Positions 53,601 to 62,600 of a stretch of 64,000 nucleotides of DNA are shown here, one piece after another (the stretch's first letter is position 1; every line of letters begins with the position of its first letter). The position numbers and the translations under genes are program-made. Under the pieces are notes generated by a model, which saw only the letters and a list, made by a program, of their open reading frames with translations, was not told the DNA's origin and searched no databases. The stretch is from NCBI RefSeq assembly GCF_015706575.1, contig NW_024037069.1, positions 31,331,315 to 31,395,314 on the forward strand. Reading direction: 5' to 3'. This DNA is from Patiria miniata (taxonomy: Eukaryota; Echinodermata; Asteroidea; Valvatida; Asterinidae).

Positions 53601-56600
53601 AGTTACTTTTTGTTTGTAATTTTTTAACGTCAAACTTAACTCATATTAACCGTTGATTAAACTGAAGAATTATCTAAACGAGACAGGTTTTTTTTTTTGG
53701 CTGGGTGTCCCCCCGCCACCCAAAATAATTCCCAACCCAACAATATTTCTCACGTTCCACTATCTATTTCAGCTATTATGCAACAGTATACTGGGGGATT
53801 GGTGTTGTATACAAAAACGCATGTTTAAACAAAGTTTCCTTGGGTTGGCTAGCGTCAGCTTACTCTCCCACTTCCTCCCCCCCCCCTTCAAATTTCCCAA
53901 CTTGCTGGCTGCAAGAAATCCCCATTCCTGTTCTCATAATATCTCCCTATATCACCTTCCAGATTCCAAGTTTACAAAGAAGTCGCCCCCCAGTCCCCAG
54001 ATGAAGCATGTCGCCTCCGAAGACGCCCTGACCAACATGGCCGATACCATGCCTCCAGAGGGCGACCTTCGCCCCGCGCCCTCCAACTCTTCCACACTGC
54101 CGGCCGACATCCACAGGAAGCCGACGGCCAGAGTGACCAAGGAAAAGCCATCCTCGGGACCAGTCAAGGTGGACAAGCTCTCCGACTACGTGAAAGCCAA
54201 GAAAGCCAAGAACAATGAAGGCTTCAGGGTAGACTATTCGGTGAGTCAACCATTATAAACCATTTTAATGGCTCCATGCCTGGACGCACGAGGGCGCTAC
54301 ATGTATTTGGCTTAGAAATGACAGTGTGTGAAGGGTTACAAATTGCATATTTAGGTTGAAATTAGTGGTGCACTACCTCTTGAACCAGTGCGCTCATACG
54401 ATGTGCCCCAAAAAGGTAGCTCACTTGAGAAGTGCCCTCGGAGAACATTTGAAGTCAATCCTGATAAAAGCGGGCACGGACATGCAAGAGTTTTCTGACA
54501 TTGGTTTATCTAGCTCCCAGACCCATATTCTTTACATTCAGTGGTTCTTGAGTCTGGAGTGCTGAATGGTAACACATGGCAACCAATGAAAACTGGTGTG
54601 CAAATGAACAGGGCCCAATTTCACGGCGCATATTTAGGTTGAAATTAGTGGTGCACTATCTCTTGAACCAGTGCGCTCATACGATGTGCCCCAAAAAGGT
54701 AGCTCACTTGAGAAGTGCCCTCGGAGAACATTTGAAGTCAATCCTGATAAAAGTGGGCACGGACATGCAAGATTTTTCTGACATTGGCTAAATCTAGCTC
54801 CCAGACCCATATTCTTTACATTCAGTGGTTCTTGAGTCTGGAGTGCTGAATGGTTACACATGGCAACCGATAAAAACTGGTGTGCAAATGAACAGGGCTC
54901 AATTTCACGGCGCTGCTAAGCACACTGTTTTCTTCTAACAGAGCCTCCGTCTATTTCATTGAGACCGTTAGCATAAGCACAGCAAAAGGCACACTTACTT
55001 CAGAGGAAAAAATCGCTTAACTTAGCGACGTAACAATAGAAATCTCCATGCACGCGCGAGGGTTAACATGTCCACGCCGTGAAATAGTGCTTAAGGTTAG
55101 CACATTTTTCGGCTATGCTAAGCACAACTTTTCTGCTAACTGTTAAGCAGCGCCGTGAAATTGGGCCCAAATGTTTTCGTTGGATGGCGTAATCCTACTC
55201 ACACCTATAGTGAAATTTGTATGCCTGGTTATGCCAAAAATTACTTTTGATTCTGGTGAGGTGGTTTTCCTTTATAAATGTGACCGGCTCCACAAAAAAG
55301 GGTATTAAGTCGCGCTGAGCATTATTGTGTAATGGCCCACTCAACATTAAGAGGGAGAAAATTTCGTCAAAATGTGAATTTTATTTTTTGTCATGAATGA
55401 CATTTTTAATACCTACAGTTTCAGGTTTCATTCACAGAAAAGTTGATTTTGATGAATAAAACGGGAAAAAATAACCATTTTGTGCGCATCGTTCTGTTGT
55501 TCTACAACAGAGCCAGCTATTTCAAAGCCTGTTTTCTCAGTTGTGTAATTTGAACTCCAAGGAAGTAATTAATATGCAAATACATCATATTTCCAGAACG
55601 GGAGGGGCTATGGAACTCTTATTATATACCAAATGAAAGCTTACATTGTGGGCTTTCCAAACATGTATACAACTCAATTTCACTTTTTTGCGACATAATA
55701 CCCTTTTTTGTGGAGCCGGTCACAAATATAATATCGTGATTTGTAATTATTGTCATTTCACTACCTCCACTTTCTTTCCTGACTGCAGGGTCTCCCAAGT
55801 GACCAAATTCACCCGATGGATGTCGCCAAGAAAGATGAAAACAAAGTGAAGAATCGCTATGCCAACATCATAGCATGTAAGTGGATGTCTACTACTGTTG
55901 AGGACATGTGTGAGAAGGTTGATAATTATAATAGGCTTTCAAAATTGGAAATGGAAAATGTTTACTTGTGCTCAGGCTCAAGCATTTCTCTGCACTTCGC
56001 TTTTCTTGTCAATAGAGCTTTTGCATTTAGAGATACCTCAGAGGGTGTTCTTTGTTATTTAAATTTGGTAGCCAAGAATGCGCAAAAGGATGACTCATGC
56101 CTATCCCAGCGATACCAAACCAATTGCCCTCTGACTCCGCCTCAACGCAAAAGGTCTATAAGGAGCAGACTATCCTCATTTCATCTTTAATCTGTCCTGT
56201 TTCTCCTAGATGACCACTCTCGCGTCATTCTCGACAAGCTTGACGGGGATCCCCATTCAGACTACGTCAATGCAAGCTACATAGATGTAAGTTAAGTGCT
56301 CGTAAGAAGACTTAGGCTGTGCCTGACTGACATGGCTACGGCTTTCAATTACACATGCGCCTATGGGAGCGGCTGTAGCCACTACCCATAGACCTGTGTG
56401 TTACCGCTAGCCACTGATCTAATGGCTTTTGCAAACCAGATGTCATACCTTTGCCTTGCTTTTCTGTGACAATAAACAGATACCATGTCTTACTTTGCTG
56501 AATCAAATGACTCATCTGTGTGTTTGAGGAAATACACTCCTAATTTGATTGTGATAACGTCTCTTTGTTCTTTTTTGTTTTTGTTTTTTAGGGATATAAA

Positions 56601-59600
56601 CATCCCAGAAAGTACATAGCCTCACAAGGTATGTCGGGTTTAGAATTTAGTATTTTATTGGTTTTGATTCTTGAAAGGCAGACACTTTCTTACATTGGCC
56701 TAAATATATTTTGCATCAATTTAAAATAAAAAATAGGTATGTTAGGGGGCCTCATCAGCCTAAGACCCCCAAAAGATTCTGACAGTTTGCTGTGACCTAT
56801 GACCCCAAACCAGTAGGCATGAGAAAAATCCTAGAGAACTATTTACTGTTGACGACAGTTTGACAATCTTTGTTTGAACCCATGCTAGTTGACTATAGTT
56901 AGACTAGTCTGGCTGGCTATTCCAGCCCAGCTTACTTAACGGGTAGTTGACTAACGGTCCTTGCCTGAACTTGCTCCATGTGGTCTTGGCCATCATTTAA
57001 CTAGAGATATTCGCACGTTGCTATTGGTAGTGCGCAGGTGTAAGTAACGTCACAAATGAACTACTGCTGGTAAACATGTACAATAACATGTTAAGAATTA
57101 GCCGGTTTGGTATTTTAATGACCTGGGATGACATCGCTGATGTGATGTTACGCGATGTTACGCGCATGCTCATTCTGCGCGTTCATGCGCCTTTGAAACG
57201 TTCGATTATCCCGGATGATCCGTGACCCACATCATTGTGCACATGCGCAGTTGAAATACCCAACTGGCTTATTAGCTGCACACCATTAAAGGGGGTCTCT
57301 CGTGGAGCTTTTTTTGGTTTCTAAATCACTCGGACGTTTTAACCTTTATAAGGACACAGCAGACCCCACACTGTGAAACACTGTTCTATCAATCAACAGT
57401 CAGATCAGATACTTGACCACAAAGTCCCCAGTGGTCAGCAGCCTGGCTGCTGTCAGACAGCCACTGGTCGTAAAATTGATGGTTCCCATAATGGCCTGGA
57501 GGCTTTCCTTGTAATAGTCTTACATACTACAGCATACCAAAATTGTGATTTCACCGTTGTACAGGGAATAATGACATCATAAAGGTACTTAGGTCAGTCT
57601 AAGTTTACTAAGAAATGATGTCATCCAACTTTCGGTATGTTTTCCTTACATGACATCATATCCTATTTTCCCCCAAAGTTGCCCCTCTGAAACGGTATAT
57701 AAGTTTACATATTTTCCCATTTCTGTCAATCCAGCCCCCATCTTTCTCTGTGTTCAACTTCTCCTTGGCCACAGCTACTTTAGCAATATTTTATAGTACA
57801 GTAGACACAATAGTTTTCATGTTATAAAAAAAGTTGTAGCGCTTGTGATCCGTATCCAAAAGACATAAATTAAAAGCTTGACAATGGCTGACGACTCCAC
57901 ACCATCAACTTCTGGCCATCAAAGTCTCACAAAAAGTAGAAGTGGACTCGGCAGTCGCCTTGGTATATCGCCACCGGCTGTCAAGAAAAGAAAGGCTGCC
58001 CAGAATAAGAAATACAAAATTGGAAAACACCAGATCAGTTTCGGGACGGTCTTCGAAGATTGGTTACGGTACAAGCAGCAAACACGAGCATGGGCCTTTA
58101 AGGTGCTTCTGTTAACAGCCATTTGTGACCGGCTCCACAAAAAAAGGGAATTATGTCGCAAAAAAAGTGAAACTGAGTTATATACATGGTTGGAAAGCCC
58201 ACAATGTAAGCTTTCATTTGGTATATAATAGAGCTCCATAGCCCCTCCCGTTCTGGAGATATGATGAATATTTGCATATTAACTACTTCCTTGGAGTTCA
58301 AATTACACAACTGAGAAAACGGGCTTTGAAATAACTGGCTTTGTTGTAGAACAACAGAACGATACACACGAAATGGTTGTTTTTTTCACTTTGTTCATCA
58401 AAATCAACATTTCTGTGAAAGAAACCTGAAACTTCAGGTATTAAATGTCATTCATGACAAAAAATGAAAATCACATTTTGACGAAATGTTCACCCTCTCA
58501 ATGTTGAACGGGCCATTACACAATAATGCTAAGGGCGACTTAATACCCTTTTTTGTAGAGCTGGTCACATTTTTTTATCACTGGTTGTTGGGGGGGGGGG
58601 GTTTCTTTTGTAAGAAATCTATTATCGTAATTCATGATTTGAACATTCATGTTCTTTGACACAGGCCCCAATGTAGCATCCACTAAGGACATGTGGCGCA
58701 TGATTTGGCAGGAGAAAACAAACATCATTGTCATGGTAACGCATCTTGTCGAGGGAGGAAAGGTAAAAAATAACAACCCGTCTGAAACAGACACAGTTTT
58801 TTCATCAGTTTAGGACAAGTTTAAAGAAACTTTGTGACTTTTCACCGGTTACTTTCCTTGAAAATATCTTCCTGGTCGTTATTTTTGTCAAATCCATTAA
58901 CAACTTGGGTGTTTGTAATTGGTCAAACCCTCGTCACCCATTTTTCATGAACACTGGTCATACATCAGTTCTGATTGGTCAAAACATAATTACCCATTAC
59001 AACGATATATCTCAGATTTTACATTGATTACGATTGGTAGAAATTTGTTTAGCAGCTCTCATAAATACCTTGGTGCAGTACGTCAGTTCTGATTGGTTAA
59101 AACTCAATATCTCATTATTTATGAATCGGTCAAATGGTACACGTATTTGGATTGGTCAAAAATTTTTAAAAGAGCGTCACACAGAACAAAATCATATTTA
59201 TCTGACTCTCATAATACGACAACCATATATTTGATACATCCATTCTAATTGGTCAAACCTTAATCACCTAATTTCCATAAACATATGACATCAGCTTTGA
59301 TTGGTTGACAAATTTCTCCGTAGAAAAAATGTGAACAGTACTGGCCCACGACATCCAGATCCTACAGTGGGATTGAGGTGACATTGGAGAGCGAGTCAAA
59401 ACTTGCCGACTATATTGTACGGGCCTTCAAAGTGAAAAAGGTAAGTATTATTGAATTGAAAAGTGCAAAATATTTCTTTGATGTCATGGTCGTTACAAAA
59501 GAGATACTGGCAGGTAATGTCCAACATTTGCAAACATTAACAAAACGAAACCACCAAACTATTATTAGGTACCTTACTTGACTGCTAGTAAAAAGTTGCC

Positions 59601-62600
59601 AGTGAAATCATGGTCCCTGGTGTGCTGCCCTTTCAAGAAAGTGTACTTTTGTATCATTTTCGAACGATGGTTCGGCGGAAGCATCGTTGAAGAAAATGGC
59701 TTTTTTCAAATACTGCCCCCAATTGACCAGATTTAGTTTAGTCCACATTCTGTTTGCAATTGGTTACATATCCCTGAACAGGTGCAAACCAGCTAGTCTG
59801 GTTCCCTGACCTGACAATGCCCTGACGTCTATAACTTGTTCTGTTTCATCTGAAGCGTCGTGTTTAATAGGGAACTAGACCTGAAAAATGTTGTCTGTTG
59901 CATTTTTTTGGCTTCCATGAACACTAAACTTTAAACGTGTCAGTGGAATGTTATTTGCTATAAAGTACTAACACCCAAATCTGTCCATTTGTTGTATATT
60001 ATCTTTAATTTTTGTTTTGCTTTTTTTTTTGGTTAGGGCGACGAGGAAAGGAAACTCATGCAGTATCATTTCACGTCATGGCCGGACATGGGCCTGCCGC
60101 AGTACGCTAGTCCCCTACTCCGATTTGTAGCCGTGGTCAAAGAAGGCTGCGCCAAATATCCCGATATGGGACCAATTATTGTGCATTGCAGGTAAGGGTA
60201 AGGCTGGTCATTATGCCATAGTCGACGCCACGTTATGGGGAAGTTTTCTATTGCTAGAGAAATTAGGAACGAGGTATGGGTAATATTTATCTTGGAAATA
60301 TTTTTAGTGAGAATCCTCAAAAAGTCCTGGAATTTCTTCCGATAACCATAATTTGGAAACTGACTAGGTTTGATTTTAAATCAAATTATTTGATTTTCAT
60401 AGAGAAGGTTTGATTTTCATATGAGAATTTCAAGTTGAACTAAGAAATTAACCAGGGCAGGATTTGAACCGAGGACCTCTAGAACACAGTACCAGCACTC
60501 AACCAAGTGACCTTTCAGCCTCTTTATTGGTCAAAATCTGTGTTTAAAAGGGGCACTAGTCAGAAGCCGTAAATAAGATTGAAGGTTTTTCATCGAATGA
60601 CCAGAAATCCAAAAGTTTTTGCGTAGCCGGCATCATCAAAAGAGTTAATTTTTGCCCCAGAATCCATCCTCACAACATTTGGTGAGATGCTCACAAAAGT
60701 TGCCTAGAGGCCCCATATGACTAGGGATCACCCAAAACTCACAATGTTGGCAACATATGTGATGCAATCAAGCTAAATGAGTCGTTTGTCGACCCGAGTC
60801 AAAAACAAAAATTATGACAGATTTGAAAAGAGCACAATCTCAGCATTACTGCTGTGAAAACCACATGCTGATACCATCTTTAGTTCAAAAATTATGGAAG
60901 TCGGAAAACCAAGAAATGTGATGAAGTGTTGTGATGTATTTTGGCCTGTATCTGCAGATGAAACTTCCCGACAAACGACTCATGTAGCTTGATCGCATCA
61001 CATATAAGCTATGTTTCCAACCCCGAAATGCAAAAAATTTTGCCATTTTTCCGTTCTGACTTACTACACATATTGTGTGTATTTTTGCGGTGACTGTTTC
61101 AGCGCTGGGGTGGGTCGCACAGGAACCTTCATCACCATCGATGCCATGCTGGATCAAGCCAAGGGAGAGGGACAGGTGGACGTACTGCAGTTTGCCACCA
61201 ATATGCGAGACAGAAGGGTCAGGATGGTCCAGACGCAGGTAAGCGGCCCGGTCTGAACGCAGCCTCTTTATCTCTCACGGTCCGTAGGGGAGTGTGGCGT
61301 AGTAGTTAGGGTTCGTGACTCTTGATCAGGGGTTCGAATCCAGCTGTTGGCCATATGTTGTGTCCTTGGGCAAGCCACTTCACCCCCACTTTGCCTCTCT
61401 CCACTCAGGAGTATTAGTACCGACATTAGTTAAAGCTTTTTACAGTCACGTATTTAACGCTATAACTTTTAATTTTTGTCTGATACCAAAAGATTCTCTT
61501 TACAGCCCTGTAAATCCGCCTGGTACAGAAATATCTATATTATTTGTCTTGAGAGAGAGAACTGTTTTTATCTTTAATGTTTCCCAATTTTAAACACTGC
61601 TCCAGCCGATACACGTAATTGATCATTATATCAGTTTTAGATGTTATTGGTCTTTTTGAAATAATACTCCTCTATCATTTCTTTTAATGTCATTGCTAAA
61701 GTCCTCTTGTTTTAAAGGGAAAGTACAACATTTGCTTTTGCTGCACTTTTCAGAAATAAATCGATTTGGAGGATTAGTATGTTAAAACAAATATTGTTAA
61801 ATAGACTTGTTTCACGTTTTGGGCTTGTAGATGCTGGAAAAACCAAGAAAACCATTCATGTTCTTGTAGTCTGGTTCCCTGACCCCATTTAAGATGAAAT
61901 GGAGAATTTATAGACTTTAGGGAATTGTAAGGTGAGAGAATCAGTCTAGCAGGCTTGTACCCCTTCACAGTTGTGTAATCAATTGCAAAGAAAACGCGGA
62001 ATAACTAATTATGAAAAAGTAGGAGCAGTTTTTTCAAAAAAGCCAGTTTTCTCCAACACTGGTCGGCCGACCAGCGTTGGAAAAATACAATTTTTCTTGA
62101 AAATGTCAGCACACCAGGAGCCATGATTTTACAGGATGCTGTAGACTGTCATTCCCTAACAATCCAGTATGGTATTTTGTGATAATTTGATCATTTCGTT
62201 TTGTGATGTTTGCAAATGTTGTATCTTCCCTTTAAGTATATGTAAGTGCCACGTTTCTATTGCAATTTGACCACAATTCAGCTTTTGGCTATTAAGGTCG
62301 AACGGCAACAAACTATTTCAAATTCGTTAGCTGGGGAGTAACCTGCGATGGACTGGCATCCCATCCAGGGGGAATAGAAATATTTTCAGTCGTTTCGTGC
62401 CAAGGAAACTGTAGATAAACGCCGGCCTGATGAGCCAAACAGAAAACAGACATCACTTCTTTTTTTTTCTTGTATTGCCTTCTATGCGTCCCAGGAGCAG
62501 TATATGTTCATCTTTGACGCCCTCCTGGAAGCGTTCCTCTGCGGCCAGACGTGGGTCTCCGTTGATGACCTCAGGCAGGCAATGGACAGGCTGAACACAC

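Noticed and set aside
53653..53962. Upstream extension of exon 25 (plus-strand frame from 53653)
   Set aside because: Low-complexity, with a pyrimidine tract and AG at 53961-53962; the conserved cytoplasmic linker starts only after that acceptor.
54356..54791. Two similar small frames ([14 protein letters not shown])
   Set aside because: They are the two copies of the 283-bp tandem duplication, with no domain and no conservation evidence.
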